Counted from the first letter of the stretch, positions 51,726 through 61,472 are shown. The stretch: 64,000 bases of DNA from Hydrogenovibrio thermophilus (GCF_004028275.1 NZ_CP035033.1:682001-746000); one strand, 5' to 3'. Notes: a model not told the origin generated them from the sequence alone. Numbers and translations are program-made.

Positions 51726-53330
51726 TCAATTCAGAATGTCTTCCCATTTACGCATGGCTTCCTGGCAAGCAGAATCGGTGGCGACGCAGACTTTATTGCG
51801 CCCTGTTTGTTTGGCTTGGTAGAGCGCTACATCGGCTTGTTTTAACACCTTTTTCATATCCTCGGCGGTTTCCGGCCAGTGGGCGACGCCCAGAGAAATG
51901 GTAATGGTGCCTACGGTTTTCAATGGCGCCTCCGACATGGTTTTCCGTAATCGTTCGGCTACTTGCACGGCGTATTCCAACGGTGTGTAAGGCAATAACA
52001 TCAAAAATTCTTCGCCGCCGGTGCGGCTTAACACGTCTTGATTGCGGGAGCATTCTCGCATCTGTTCGGTGACGGCTTGAATGACCTGATCGCCGACATC
52101 GTGCCCGTGAGCATCGTTGACGGCCTTGAAGAGATCGATGTCCAGCGAGATGACGGAAAAAGGAATGTTTTCAAGTTGCCAGGTTTCAAGCTGTTGTTGC
52201 AAGCCGCGACGATTCAGGATGCGGGTGAGCGGGTCGGTCAGGGATTCGGTTTTCAAGGCGTGGATGTGCTGGTGGACACTGCCGAATCCTTTCAACAGGG
52301 CAGTTTTCAGCTCGTCAGCTTCGTAATACCAGGTTTTAATCAGTTTGACCTCGGATTCGGTTTCCGGGGTTTCCGGGTGTTCGGCTTGTTGCGCCAAGTG
52401 CCAGAGCGGCTTGGAAATGCGCCCGGCAAACAGCCAGATAATCAGGCCGGTAACGAGAAGAATCGGTAGGGAGTGCCAAAGGACACTGAGCATTTGTTTG
52501 TCCAGCGTGGCGAGCGTGGCTTGCAATGGGCGTTGCGAGACGACTCCCCAGCCGGAAATGCCGACCGGCGAATAACCTGCCAGCATATTGATGCCTTGGC
52601 TGTTGATGATTTTTTGATGGCCGGTTTGCCCATCCAGCACCGTTTCGATGGCCGGGTTGTCGAGTACCTTTTCGCCGATGCGCGTTTTGTCCGGGTGGAC
52701 GATAAGGCGATGTTTCGCGTCGACGACGTAGAGGTAGGTCTCGTCCTGATAGCTTTGGTCGCTCAGCAGTCGGTGCAGAATGCTGCGGTCGTGTAAATTG
52801 ATGAGCCCGCCGATAAAGCCGTCATAATGGCCCGCTTCATCGATAATCGGCTGGGAAACCAGAATGAAATATTGACCTTGGTTTAAACGAAACGGTGAGC
52901 TGATTCGGGTTTGCTGCTGTGTTAAGGCTTCCTGAATCGGCGCGTCTTTCAGGATGACATCGGCTTTGAAGGATTCGGGAGCGGCCACGGCTTGCAGTTG
53001 GCCGTTTGCATTGACGCGCACCACGGCATTGAAACTGTCTGATTGGCGTAACAAGCGTTCGGTTTCCAGTTGCGAAAGCGACGGGTTCTGCGGGGCTTGT
53101 GCAATGGCTTGGCTGCTCCAGTTCAGTTCGCTCATGACTAAATTGAGGTGCATGGCGGTGCTGCGCGCCAGTTTGGTGGCGTAGGCTTCATTGGCGTGTA
53201 AGGTGCCGTCGATGAGAAGGTTTTTCTGCACCTTGTAAGTGGCGTAAAGCGCATTGACTAGGGTCAGAATGACGCTGACGGTGGCCAGAGAGAGAATAAG
53301 GCGTCGTAAATCGATTCGGTTAAGCTGCAT
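51726..53330 (-). CDS. Membrane-bound Cache-GGDEF diguanylate cyclase
   Basis: A 534-residue c-di-GMP synthase. One N-terminal helix (LILSLATVSVILTLVNALYAT), a double-Cache-like periplasmic sensor of about 230 residues (including QPIIDEAGHYDGFIGGLINL and VVDAKHRLIVHPDKTRIGEK), a second helix near 283-305 and a short linker precede a GGDEF domain. The active motif is RTGGEEF, and the inhibitory I-site RNQD lies five residues before it, so an active, product-inhibited cyclase is predicted. The start is ATG 53330. 53,331-53,491 upstream is AT-rich with a GTCTGA/TCAGAC inverted repeat. Confidence 0.9.
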   Translation of the reverse strand: MQLNRIDLRRLILSLATVSVILTLVNALYATYKVQKNLLIDGTLHANEAYATKLARSTAMHLNLVMSELNWSSQAIAQAPQNPSLSQLETERLLRQSDSFNAVVRVNANGQLQAVAAPESFKADVILKDAPIQEALTQQQTRISSPFRLNQGQYFILVSQPIIDEAGHYDGFIGGLINLHDRSILHRLLSDQSYQDETYLYVVDAKHRLIVHPDKTRIGEKVLDNPAIETVLDGQTGHQKIINSQGINMLAGYSPVGISGWGVVSQRPLQATLATLDKQMLSVLWHSLPILLVTGLIIWLFAGRISKPLWHLAQQAEHPETPETESEVKLIKTWYYEADELKTALLKGFGSVHQHIHALKTESLTDPLTRILNRRGLQQQLETWQLENIPFSVISLDIDLFKAVNDAHGHDVGDQVIQAVTEQMRECSRNQDVLSRTGGEEFLMLLPYTPLEYAVQVAERLRKTMSEAPLKTVGTITISLGVAHWPETAEDMKKVLKQADVALYQAKQTGRNKVCVATDSACQEAMRKWEDILN

Positions 53331-53491
53331 GTTTTTTGTATTTTTATTGTTTTTGTCTGACTAAGCTGAGCAAAAAATATTTATCAGACGTGATTATACT
53401 TGTTTATTCTTGTCGGTGGCTGGTTTAAACACAATTCGGTTTTATTTAACCGTATGAAAAGTAAGATAAAAGGGCTGAAATGACACGCCAA

Positions 53492-53716
53492 TCAGCTTTC
53501 CGACGTTAAGCATTCGACCAAACGTTGCACCTGACGTTTGCAACAGCCGTTGCCGTCGGTGGCGTAGGTTTGGTTTCGCACTGCGTCCAGTGTGTCGGCG
53601 CCGGCTTCAATGGCGTCGATGATGTCGCGTTTAAGAATGCCGTTGCAGACGCAGAGGTTTTCGTCCAAATCTTTTTGAAGGATGTCCGGCAGTTTGTCGA
53701 GAGTGCTTTGTTTCAT
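53492..53716 (-). CDS. BFD-like [2Fe-2S]-binding protein with altered cysteine pattern
   Basis: A 74-residue protein resembling the bacterioferritin-associated ferredoxin domain: C22-V-C24 near the start (NLCVCNGILKRDIIDAIEAGADTLDAV) and a C-terminal NGCCKRQVQRLVEC. In the usual fold the second pair is C-x2-C; here adjacent C58-C59, with Asn at the expected first position and another Cys at 69. Cluster binding is therefore plausible but not certain. The AAAGGG ribosome site lies immediately against ATG 53716. It is divergent from the phosphoesterase gene. Confidence 0.7.
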   Translation of the reverse strand: MKQSTLDKLPDILQKDLDENLCVCNGILKRDIIDAIEAGADTLDAVRNQTYATDGNGCCKRQVQRLVECLTSES

Positions 53717-53739
53717 CCCTTTATTTTAATGCAAAGCGG

Positions 53740-53749
53740 CCAGGCCTGG
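53740..53749. repeat. CCAGGCCTGG palindrome, copy 12 (divergent gap)
   Basis: Exact copy in the 108-bp gap between divergent BFD-like and metallophosphoesterase genes, 24 bp upstream of the former. A location between divergent starts does not suit a terminator. Confidence 0.9.
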
Positions 53750-53824
53750 TGGATTTTGCGCCGACTTCGGTTTATGCTGAATAAAATGGTTAGCAACAGG
53801 ATTAGGAAAGAATTAGGAGCGGAC

Positions 53825-54442
53825 ATGAAAATTTTTTGCATCAGTGACACCCATGGTTACCACCGGCATATGCGCGAGATTCCGCAGGCCGATGTGGTAG
53901 TGCATGCGGGGGATATTTGCAATCTGGGCAGCGCCAAGCAAACCGAGGATTTTTTGGATTGGTTCCGCGCTTTGCCGATGCCGCATAAAGTATTGATTGC
54001 CGGCAATCATGATTTTCTGTTGGATACACAGCGCCAGGCCGACCTCGGGAAACCGTCCCAGTCGTTCGATTTTTCCGGCATTCATTACCTGATGGATGAC
54101 GCGGTTGAAATCGATGGGGTGACCTTTTACGGCTCGCCGTGGCAGCCGGAGTTTCAGGCGATGGCGTTTAATCTGCCGCGCGAAGGGGAAGGATTACGCC
54201 AGGCCTGGCAGAATATTCCGGAAGCGACGAATGTGCTGGTCACCCACACGCCGCCTTATGGCATTTTGGATCAAACCAACGGCGGGTTTGGTGTCGGTTG
54301 CGAGTTGCTGACAGAACGCCTAGCCGAACTGCCGCAGGTGAAAGCCCATGTGTTCGGTCACGTGCATGAAGCGGCAGGTTACCAACAGCAGAGCGGGCGG
54401 CAGTTCGTCAATGCCTTTGAACCCCGCGTGATTGAGATTTAA
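53825..54442 (+). CDS. Metallophosphoesterase (calcineurin-like)
   Basis: A 205-residue hydrolase of the MPP superfamily. Metal-binding motifs occur in order: DTHGYH (residue 8 on), VHAGDIC near 31, AGNHDFLL near 59, VTHTPPYG near 139 and FGHVHEAAG near 179. No signal peptide. Substrate unknown; relatives include cyclic-nucleotide and nucleic-acid phosphodiesterases. ATG 53825 has a TTAGGAG ribosome site; the frame is open far upstream but that region is antisense to the BFD-like gene. Its stop overlaps the stop of the convergent chemoreceptor by four bases. Confidence 0.87.
   Translation: MKIFCISDTHGYHRHMREIPQADVVVHAGDICNLGSAKQTEDFLDWFRALPMPHKVLIAGNHDFLLDTQRQADLGKPSQSFDFSGIHYLMDDAVEIDGVTFYGSPWQPEFQAMAFNLPREGEGLRQAWQNIPEATNVLVTHTPPYGILDQTNGGFGVGCELLTERLAELPQVKAHVFGHVHEAAGYQQQSGRQFVNAFEPRVIEI
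54199..54208. repeat. CCAGGCCTGG palindrome, copy 13 (in phosphoesterase gene)
   Basis: Exact copy, read as Gln-Ala-Trp (RQAWQ). Confidence 0.9.
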
Positions 54443-57117
54443 AAATCACTCCATTCATCGCTCTGTGACGGCGCTTTTGCTTTCTCTGGCCGGTTGGCGG
54501 AAATGGCTTGAGAGGGTTGTTTTGGCAGCGCCGTGCTCTCCTGTTCGCCGGTAATCGCTTCGCACAGGGCGTCCATTTCCACCAGCAATTGTTCGGACAA
54601 TTCGGACACCGTTTTCCGGTGTTGTTGCATGGTGTCGTCATCGGCGAGTTTTTTCGCATCAATGACCTTGCCGACCATGCTGTGCATTTCGGTATGGGTT
54701 CGAATCAATTGCTGCATTTCCGGCATCGATTGATATTGTCGGCCGACGGTGTTCAACCATTGGCCCAACGGGCAAAGATCGTCCCGACGCGCGCTGTGTT
54801 CATCGAAGTCTACTTTTTCACCCAAGAGGAAACGTTCCAGGCGGACGTTCCAGGCGCGGTGTTTGTTTTTGGCGTCTTCCAATTCAAAGGTGGCTTTATG
54901 GCCGCCTTGACCGGATGCGGAACGCTCGGAGATTTTGAATTTACCGACGAACTCGGCCTGCATTTCCGCTTGTTCGCTCATATTCCCTGCCGTGGCGGCC
55001 AGCTCTTCCACCAGCGCGGCATTTTGCTGCGTCATTTCATCCAGTGAGTTGACGGCGATGTTGATTTGTCCCAGCCCTTTGGATTGCTCGGTGGCGGCTT
55101 TGGAGACCGAGTCCACCAAACCGCTGACCTGTTCGATTTTATTGACCATGTCTTCAAACATGCGGTTGGTTTCTTCCACCAACGAGGTGCCTTGCGAGAT
55201 TTGTTCGGTGGCGGTGCCAATGAGGTTGGAAATCTCTTTGGAGGATTCGGCGGATTTCTGTGCCAGGTTGCGCACCTCGCTGGCGACGACGGCAAAGCCT
55301 CGACCGTGTTCTCCGGCACGGGCGGCTTCCACCGAGGCGTTCAGGGCCAAGAGATTGGTTTGGAAGGCAATGCCGTCGATGACGGTGGTGATATCGGCGA
55401 TTTGGCTGCTCAATTCACTGATGCCGTGCATGGCTTTGGAGGTTTGTTCCATGACTTGAATGCCGCTTTTCGCTTCCGTGGCGGCTTCCGATGACAGGCG
55501 ATTCGCCTCGTGGGTGTTGTCGGTGGATTGCTGAACCCGGCTGGTGATTTGTTCCATGGAAGCGGCGGTCTGTTCCAGTGATGCGGCTTGCGATTGGGTG
55601 CGTTCCGACAGGTCTTCACTGGCCTGCGAGACCTCGTTGGACATTTGGCCGATTTCGGTGGAACCGATTTTGACTTGCCCGAAGGTGGCTTCGATATTGG
55701 TCAGCGCATTATTGATGGCCACTTGCATGGCATGTACTTCGCCTTTGTATTCGCCTTCCATTCGGCTGGTCAGGTCGCCGTTGCTCATCAGGCAAAGGAT
55801 GCGGCTGAGGTCTTGCACCAGTGCGGAAAAGGAATCCAGTAAGGTGTTGATGGACAGCGACAACTGATGGTTGAAGCCTTCCAGTTTGGAGGCGTCGATG
55901 CGGTCCTTGAGAATGCCCAGCGAGGCGTTGGACACCAGGTGTTCGATATTTTCTTCAATCGCCAGTTGCTCGGTAATGTTTTTCCATTCTGCGACGGTGC
56001 CGATGCGCTCGTGTTTTTCATTGAAAATCGGATCGACGACGAGGTCAATGGTGGCGTCACCCACGTTTATGCGGGCTTCGTAGGTTTCGGTAAGATTGTC
56101 AAGCAAATTGGCCTGGTGTACCGGGTGCTGGTGGAAAATGTCGATGGACTGTCGCAGCAAATTGTCGGCATCGAAATGCGGTAAGTCTTTTTGCAGTTCC
56201 GGTTCGGCTTGTTTCAGCATGCGTTTGACCGATTCGTTCATGAAAATGATGCTGCGAAAGCGGTCGGCGACCATGATATTGGACGAAGCCGCGTTCAGTG
56301 CGCTTTCAATGCGTTTGGCATTGTTCAGCGAAGCGTTGACGTCGTCGAAATCAGCGCCGAGGCGAATCTGCATGGACTTCACCCGCCCGAGTATTCGGTT
56401 GACCAAGTTACGCCCGGAAACTTGAATGGGGCTGTTGAAGTGACCGCCGGAAATTTCGGTGAGCAAATGGTGAACTTCTTTGAACTTGCGGTCGTTGCTC
56501 CAGGCAATCAGGAAAATCGCCACAATGAATAAGGCGCTGATGCCTTCAAACAACAGCGGCTGAGTGCCGAGGTTCAAAAGCGGCATATTGGCGGTGATGA
56601 ACAGCAGAATGCTGAACAGCATAATCAAGCGGCTGGCTTCGAACTGGTTAAAGGGGTTGAGCCGGGTTCCCAGTGTGACCGGGCTGCCGCCGGACAATTT
56701 CAGTTTGCCGGCACCAATGTCTTGGTAGGCTTGCTCCGCTTGGGCGACTTGTTCGCGGGATGCGGGCGTTCGAACCGACATGTAACCGACGATTTCGTCG
56801 TTTTCGAACATGGGCGTGGCATTGGCGACGACCCAATAATGGTCGCCGTTTTTACGTCGGTTCTTGACGATTTGCGACCAGGGCCGCCCGGCTTGGATGG
56901 TACCCCAGAAGTCTTTGAAAACGGCGGCAGGCACATCGGGGTGCCGGAGAATGTTATGCGGTTGGCCGACCAGCTCCAACCAGTCGTAACCGCTGGCTTC
57001 GATAAATGCCTCGTTGGCTTCGGTGATGTTCCCGTGTAAATCGGTGCGAGAGACAATAGTGAGACCCTCTGGTAACATATATTCTTTTTGGGTAACCGAG
57101 CGACTTTTTACGTCCAT
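54439..57117 (-). CDS. PAS-containing chemoreceptor with C-terminal CZB zinc domain
   Basis: An 892-residue methyl-accepting chemotaxis protein. The N-terminal PAS ([39 protein letters not shown]) is of the Aer type that binds FAD in redox sensing. Two hydrophobic segments near 165-205 anchor it, a second PAS-like region follows near 270-390, and the signalling domain has the hairpin [43 protein letters not shown]. The C terminus is a CZB domain: [21 protein letters not shown] and HTEMHSMV supply His3Cys zinc ligands. ATG 57117 is chosen because GGAAA precedes it and the extra 24 upstream residues look non-coding. Confidence 0.9.
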   Translation of the reverse strand: MDVKSRSVTQKEYMLPEGLTIVSRTDLHGNITEANEAFIEASGYDWLELVGQPHNILRHPDVPAAVFKDFWGTIQAGRPWSQIVKNRRKNGDHYWVVANATPMFENDEIVGYMSVRTPASREQVAQAEQAYQDIGAGKLKLSGGSPVTLGTRLNPFNQFEASRLIMLFSILLFITANMPLLNLGTQPLLFEGISALFIVAIFLIAWSNDRKFKEVHHLLTEISGGHFNSPIQVSGRNLVNRILGRVKSMQIRLGADFDDVNASLNNAKRIESALNAASSNIMVADRFRSIIFMNESVKRMLKQAEPELQKDLPHFDADNLLRQSIDIFHQHPVHQANLLDNLTETYEARINVGDATIDLVVDPIFNEKHERIGTVAEWKNITEQLAIEENIEHLVSNASLGILKDRIDASKLEGFNHQLSLSINTLLDSFSALVQDLSRILCLMSNGDLTSRMEGEYKGEVHAMQVAINNALTNIEATFGQVKIGSTEIGQMSNEVSQASEDLSERTQSQAASLEQTAASMEQITSRVQQSTDNTHEANRLSSEAATEAKSGIQVMEQTSKAMHGISELSSQIADITTVIDGIAFQTNLLALNASVEAARAGEHGRGFAVVASEVRNLAQKSAESSKEISNLIGTATEQISQGTSLVEETNRMFEDMVNKIEQVSGLVDSVSKAATEQSKGLGQINIAVNSLDEMTQQNAALVEELAATAGNMSEQAEMQAEFVGKFKISERSASGQGGHKATFELEDAKNKHRAWNVRLERFLLGEKVDFDEHSARRDDLCPLGQWLNTVGRQYQSMPEMQQLIRTHTEMHSMVGKVIDAKKLADDDTMQQHRKTVSELSEQLLVEMDALCEAITGEQESTALPKQPSQAISANRPEKAKAPSQSDEWSDF

Positions 57118-57407
57118 TTTCCAAAGACCTTTTTGTACAACTAAATTTCGCTTAGTAGACTCAAAAGCCCAAAGCTTGGCAATAATCAAAAAAACGCATA
57201 TTTCCTTTTTTTAAAAAAGGGTATATAAAATTTACTGTTTATTTTCAAAGAGTTGATTGGGTTTAATATTTTGAATGTCTAAAAGCTTAATTTTTTTATG
57301 TCTATATAAGTTGTTGAAATAAAAGAAATTTTTAATGAGTTTAAATGTAAGTTCTTTTGCTTATAAAGAAGTCGGCACCGAGTCGGGCAATTTCTTGGAA
57401 TATTGTG
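57118..57407. other. AT-rich divergent intergenic region
   Basis: About 290 bp of distinctly AT-rich sequence between the divergent chemoreceptor and hrpB. It has A/T tracts, the palindrome CCTTTTTTTAAAAAAGG-like core near 57205-57225 and several TATA-like boxes, but no gene. It probably holds both promoters. Confidence 0.5.
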
Positions 57408-59975
57408 ATGGCTGATTTGCCGATAATCCCCATTCTACCGGCGATTCGGCAGGGTTTGGCAGAACACGATAACCTGGTTTTGCAGGCCGAACCGGGCGCC
57501 GGTAAATCGACCGCTGTGCCGTTGGAACTGCTGAAATCGCCTTGGCTGAACGGACGTAAGGTGCTTCTATTGGAGCCCCGCCGTTTGGCGGTGAAATCCA
57601 TTGCCTATTATCTATCGGAACAACTGGGTGAAACGGTCGGGCAGCGAATCGGTTATCAAATTCGCAACGAACGCCGCGTGAGCCGCGAAACGCAATTGGA
57701 AATCGTCACCGAAGGTATCTTGACGCGTCGCTTGCAGCAAGACCCGGAGTTATCGGATGTGGCCTTGGTGATTTTTGATGAATTCCATGAACGTTCTTTG
57801 CATGCCGACTTGGCGTTGAGTTTGTGTTTGGACGTGCAAGCCGCACTGCGGGATGATTTGAGGTTATTGGTCATGTCCGCCACCATCGATCTGGACGCGG
57901 TTCAAAGCCTGTTGGCGGCCAATGGTGCGTCGGTGGCACAGGCGCAGGCACCGGGCCGTACTTATCCGGTATCGGAACACTATTTGCCGAAGCCGTTGGC
58001 GTCCACGCACTTTCGCGAGGTATTACCGGCGCTGATTCAACAAATTCGCCAGGCCTGGCAGGAAACCGAAAAGGATATTCTGGTGTTTCTGGCCGGGCAG
58101 GGTGAGATTCGCCGCGTACAGGAACGTTTGGAAGAAACGCCCTGGTCGAATACGGTGATGCGTCCGTTGTACGGCGCTTTGAAACCGGAAGAGCAAGAAT
58201 TGGCGCTGGTGCCGGATGCAGACGGTCGCCGCAAAGTGGTGCTGGCCACCAACATCGCCGAAACCAGTTTGACCATCGACGGTATTAGCGCTGTGGTGGA
58301 CAGCGGCTTGAGCCGTAAAGCTTTGTACGATGTATCCAGCGGCATGACGGCTCTGACGACGCAGCGGGTTTCCAAAGCCTCGGCCGAACAGCGCAAAGGC
58401 CGCGCCGGGCGTTTGGCGGCCGGACGGGCTTATCGTCTCTGGACCGAAAGCCAGCAACTGCAATTGGCGGATTTCGATCCGCCGGAAATCGAGCAGGCCG
58501 ATTTGAGCGCGGTGTGTTTGGAGTTGGCGATTTGGGGCATTCATAATCCGGCGGATTTGAATTGGATGACACCGCCGCCCAAAGCGCACTTTGACGCGGC
58601 ACAGGCACTCTTGATGGCCTTGGATTTGTTGACCGACACGGGGCAGGCGACCGATTGGGGTCGTAAAGCGGCCGAGTTCGGTTGGTCACCGCGTTTGGCG
58701 GTGATGTGTTTGAAAGCCGAATCGGTCTGTGATTTGTCGCCGAATCAGGCCAAAACACTGGCGACCGACTTGGCGGCGATTTTATCGGAACGGGATGTGC
58801 TGCAAACGCGTGATGACGCCGATTTAGTTCAGCGGGTGCTGGCGTTACAGGCGTATCGCCAAAACCGTTCTTCAGCGTGTCAGGCCTACCCGGTGCAACG
58901 CTCGGCGATGGAACAGGCCTTGAAAAACGCGCGTTCTGCGCTTAAAAAATTGAATGAATCGTCGCCTTGCCAACCGTTGAGTTTGGCGATGTTACAAGCC
59001 GAGTGCGGTAAGCTGGTGGCGCTGGCTTATCCAGATCGGGTGGCAAAACGCCGTGGGGCCAAAGCGGCACGCTTTCAGTTGAGCAACGGCAAGGGCGCGG
59101 TGTTGGCGGAGTTTGATCCGCTGGCTCAACAGGATTGGCTAGCGGTGGCGCAACTCGACGGCCAGCGTCAGGATGGGCGGATTTATCTGGCCGCGCCTTT
59201 GGACGTGGCGGACATCGAAACCTTATTTGCCGAGCAAATTGAAGAGCGGCCTTATCTGGGCTTGAATAAAAGCAAAGGCGAGTTGGCGGCGGTGCAGCAA
59301 CGCTGGTTGCACAGGTTGCTACTGTCTGAAAAACCATTGAAAAACCCCGACCCGGATACCTTGCAGAAAGCGTTGTTGGCGCTGCTGGCGGAGGATTTAT
59401 CTTATTTGCCGTGGCGGGAAAACACCCAGGCCTGGTTAAAACGGGTCAATTGGCTGGCCGGGTTCGATTCGGGCCATGAAACGCCTTTTCCCAATTTCGA
59501 CCAGGCCTGGCTAAAAGCCCATCTTGACGACTGGTTGGCACCTTATTTGAATGGGGTTACAACAATCAAAGGCTTGCAGTCGCTGGATGTGTTGATGCTG
59601 TTGCAGAGTCAATTGACTTATGAGCAACAGCAGGTGTTGGCCCAGCAAGCGCCCACTCATTACACGACGCCGTCCGGGCATCGGGTGAGGATTGATTACA
59701 GCGGTGCTTCGCCGAAAGTGTCGGTGATTTTGCAGGAAATGTTCGGCGAACTGACCAGCCCGCGGTTGGCGTGGGGCCAGGTGCCTTTGACGTTTGAGCT
59801 GTTGTCGCCGGCTCGGCGGCCGATTCAAGTGACCAGCGATTTGGCCAATTTTTGGCAGACGTCTTACTTTGAAGTGGCGAAAGACATGAAAGGGCGTTAT
59901 CCGAAACACCGCTGGCCGGACAAGCCGTTAGAGGAAAAACCGGGGCGTTCGGTCAAATCGAAACCCGCTCAGTAA
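57408..59975 (+). CDS. hrpB: ATP-dependent DExH helicase HrpB
   Basis: An 855-residue DEAH-box helicase. From ATG 57408 (MADLPIIPILPAIRQGL), preceded by TTGGAA: Walker A QAEPGAGKSTAVPLELL near 24-40, LLLEPRRLAVKS, Walker B FDEFHERSLHADLAL near 122, motif III MSATID, then the helicase C domain (TNIAETSLTIDGI; RKGRAGRLAAGRAYRLW), HA2 region and the HrpB C-terminal domain (WGQVPLTFELLSPARRPIQVTSDLANFW). The exact cellular role of HrpB is poorly defined. Three exact CCAGGCCTGG copies occur within the gene, more than in any other. Confidence 0.94.
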   Translation: MADLPIIPILPAIRQGLAEHDNLVLQAEPGAGKSTAVPLELLKSPWLNGRKVLLLEPRRLAVKSIAYYLSEQLGETVGQRIGYQIRNERRVSRETQLEIVTEGILTRRLQQDPELSDVALVIFDEFHERSLHADLALSLCLDVQAALRDDLRLLVMSATIDLDAVQSLLAANGASVAQAQAPGRTYPVSEHYLPKPLASTHFREVLPALIQQIRQAWQETEKDILVFLAGQGEIRRVQERLEETPWSNTVMRPLYGALKPEEQELALVPDADGRRKVVLATNIAETSLTIDGISAVVDSGLSRKALYDVSSGMTALTTQRVSKASAEQRKGRAGRLAAGRAYRLWTESQQLQLADFDPPEIEQADLSAVCLELAIWGIHNPADLNWMTPPPKAHFDAAQALLMALDLLTDTGQATDWGRKAAEFGWSPRLAVMCLKAESVCDLSPNQAKTLATDLAAILSERDVLQTRDDADLVQRVLALQAYRQNRSSACQAYPVQRSAMEQALKNARSALKKLNESSPCQPLSLAMLQAECGKLVALAYPDRVAKRRGAKAARFQLSNGKGAVLAEFDPLAQQDWLAVAQLDGQRQDGRIYLAAPLDVADIETLFAEQIEERPYLGLNKSKGELAAVQQRWLHRLLLSEKPLKNPDPDTLQKALLALLAEDLSYLPWRENTQAWLKRVNWLAGFDSGHETPFPNFDQAWLKAHLDDWLAPYLNGVTTIKGLQSLDVLMLLQSQLTYEQQQVLAQQAPTHYTTPSGHRVRIDYSGASPKVSVILQEMFGELTSPRLAWGQVPLTFELLSPARRPIQVTSDLANFWQTSYFEVAKDMKGRYPKHRWPDKPLEEKPGRSVKSKPAQ
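58049..58058. repeat. CCAGGCCTGG palindrome, copy 14 (in hrpB)
   Basis: Exact copy, Gln-Ala-Trp frame (RQAWQ). Confidence 0.9.
59426..59435. repeat. CCAGGCCTGG palindrome, copy 15 (in hrpB)
   Basis: Exact copy, Gln-Ala-Trp frame (TQAWL), 75 bp before the next copy. Confidence 0.9.
59501..59510. repeat. CCAGGCCTGG palindrome, copy 16 (in hrpB)
   Basis: Exact copy, Gln-Ala-Trp frame (DQAWL). Confidence 0.9.
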
Positions 59976-60052
59976 CCTTGGTTTTTTCCCGTGACGGGGT
60001 ATTTTTGAATTTTGTTACGAACATACTATACCGACTTATTGATTAAAAATGT

Positions 60053-60062
60053 CCAGGCCTGG
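60053..60062. repeat. CCAGGCCTGG palindrome, copy 17 (hrpB to hydrolase gap)
   Basis: Exact copy in the 153-bp gap after hrpB, with an AAAAATGT left flank but no matching right arm. Confidence 0.9.
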
Positions 60063-60128
60063 CTTGCAACGGCGTGATATCAGGTTGTTTTGATGAACGT
60101 TATGACGCTCTAAAGGAGAGTTATTGAA

Positions 60129-61328
60129 ATGACGGACTGGCGAAAATGGTTGGCTAACGGACTTTTGTTGGCTTGGATCGGTTTGGCCGTGGGTTGCACC
60201 GCCGTGGCGGATAAGCCGGAGTTGCAATCGGCCAAGACGTTTCCGGTGATTACTCAGGTGACGTTTGACGATTACCGTTTGCAAACCCGTCAGTGGTTGA
60301 CGGAGCACCGGCTGTTTTTGAGCGAAGACCCGGCGGCGGAAGTGGAAGCCAATAGCCCGCAGGAGTGGCGGCCGACCTCGAAACCGAAAAAAGGCATTTT
60401 GCTGGTGCACGGCTTGGGGGATTCGCCGTATTCGTTTTCCGACATCGGCCCGGTATTGGCGCAAAACGGTTTTTTAGTGCGGACATTGTTATTGCCGGGG
60501 CATGGTACGCGGCCGGGCGATATGTTGAATGTGCAGATTGATCAATGGCGCGCCTTGTTGAAAAAGCAAACCCACATCTTGGAAGGCGAGGTGGATCAGG
60601 TGTACTTGGGCGGTTTTTCCACGGGGGCGAACCTGGTGACCGAGTTGGCGTTGCAGGATGAGCACATTGCCGGATTGATCTTGTTTTCTCCGGCATTTGA
60701 ATCCAATGCGCCGATTGATTGGATGGCACCTTGGATTCAAAACATGGTGCCTTGGCTGCGAACCGACATGAAATACACCCACGATATTTATGTGCGTTAT
60801 GGCAATATGCCCACCAATGGGTTTTCGCAATACTATTATTCCAGCGAATCGGTGCTCAAAGCCTTGTCGAAAAAATCCTTTGATAAGCCGACGTTGATGG
60901 TGGTCAGCGAAGCCGATTCGGTGGTGGATGTGCCGCAAGTTCTGGCGTTGTTTACGACTCGCTTTACTCATCCGGACAGCCGGTTGATCTGGTATGGGGC
61001 ACCACCGGAAACCGATGATGCTCGCATTTTAGTGCGAACCGCTTATTTGCCGGAATGGCGCATTAGTAACTTCTCTCACATGGGCATGGTGTTTTCGCCC
61101 GATAACCCACTTTACGGTATCAACGGCCAGTTTCGCATGTGTTGGAACGGTCAATCCGATGCGCATTATCAGCTGTGCGAGAAGGGGGAAGCCGTGTGGT
61201 ATTCCGCCTGGGGCTATGAAACGGATGACAAAGCGCATGCGCGTTTGACATTTAATCCATATTTCGCTTGGCAAAATGACGTAATGTTAAAGGTGCTGGC
61301 GTCGGGCTCCGTGGTGCCCAAGCCTTGA
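60129..61328 (+). CDS. Lipoprotein alpha/beta hydrolase
   Basis: A 399-residue exported hydrolase. A lipoprotein signal ends at GLAVGC (Cys23). The alpha/beta-hydrolase core begins GILLVHGLGDSPYSFSDIGPVL near 98, with LLLPGHGTRPGDM, the nucleophile elbow GGFSTGAN near 162 and LMVVSEADSVVD near 256 (likely acid). The late His probably lies in ISNFSHMGMVF near 315. It resembles serine lipases/carboxylesterases of the monoacylglycerol-lipase type. A GGAGAG ribosome site precedes ATG 60129. It is a single gene. Confidence 0.85.
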   Translation: MTDWRKWLANGLLLAWIGLAVGCTAVADKPELQSAKTFPVITQVTFDDYRLQTRQWLTEHRLFLSEDPAAEVEANSPQEWRPTSKPKKGILLVHGLGDSPYSFSDIGPVLAQNGFLVRTLLLPGHGTRPGDMLNVQIDQWRALLKKQTHILEGEVDQVYLGGFSTGANLVTELALQDEHIAGLILFSPAFESNAPIDWMAPWIQNMVPWLRTDMKYTHDIYVRYGNMPTNGFSQYYYSSESVLKALSKKSFDKPTLMVVSEADSVVDVPQVLALFTTRFTHPDSRLIWYGAPPETDDARILVRTAYLPEWRISNFSHMGMVFSPDNPLYGINGQFRMCWNGQSDAHYQLCEKGEAVWYSAWGYETDDKAHARLTFNPYFAWQNDVMLKVLASGSVVPKP

Positions 61329-61376
61329 TTCAAATCCCTCTATGAATCGATTAAATAATATTGTTACACAGGTGTT

Positions 61377-61414
61377 GTACAAAAATTGTACTCATAAAAT
61401 AAAATCGGTATACT
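61377..61414 (+). promoter_or_regulatory. Promoter with palindromic operator for the soluble chemoreceptor
   Basis: TTGTAC (61386-61391), a 17-base spacer and TATACT (61409-61414) form a good sigma-70 promoter. The -35 box is the right half of GTACAA-AAA-TTGTAC (61377-61391), a perfect inverted repeat likely to bind a repressor or other dimer. Confidence 0.6.
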
Positions 61415-61472
61415 GAGCTGAAAGCCAGCTTGGTTTCCGGCATAAAAACAAATAAATACGACTAGGACAACT

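Noticed and set aside
53525-53824. N-terminal 100-residue extension of the metallophosphoesterase
   Set aside because: The frame is open upstream but runs antisense through the BFD-like gene; ATG 53825 has a proper ribosome site and matches the family start.
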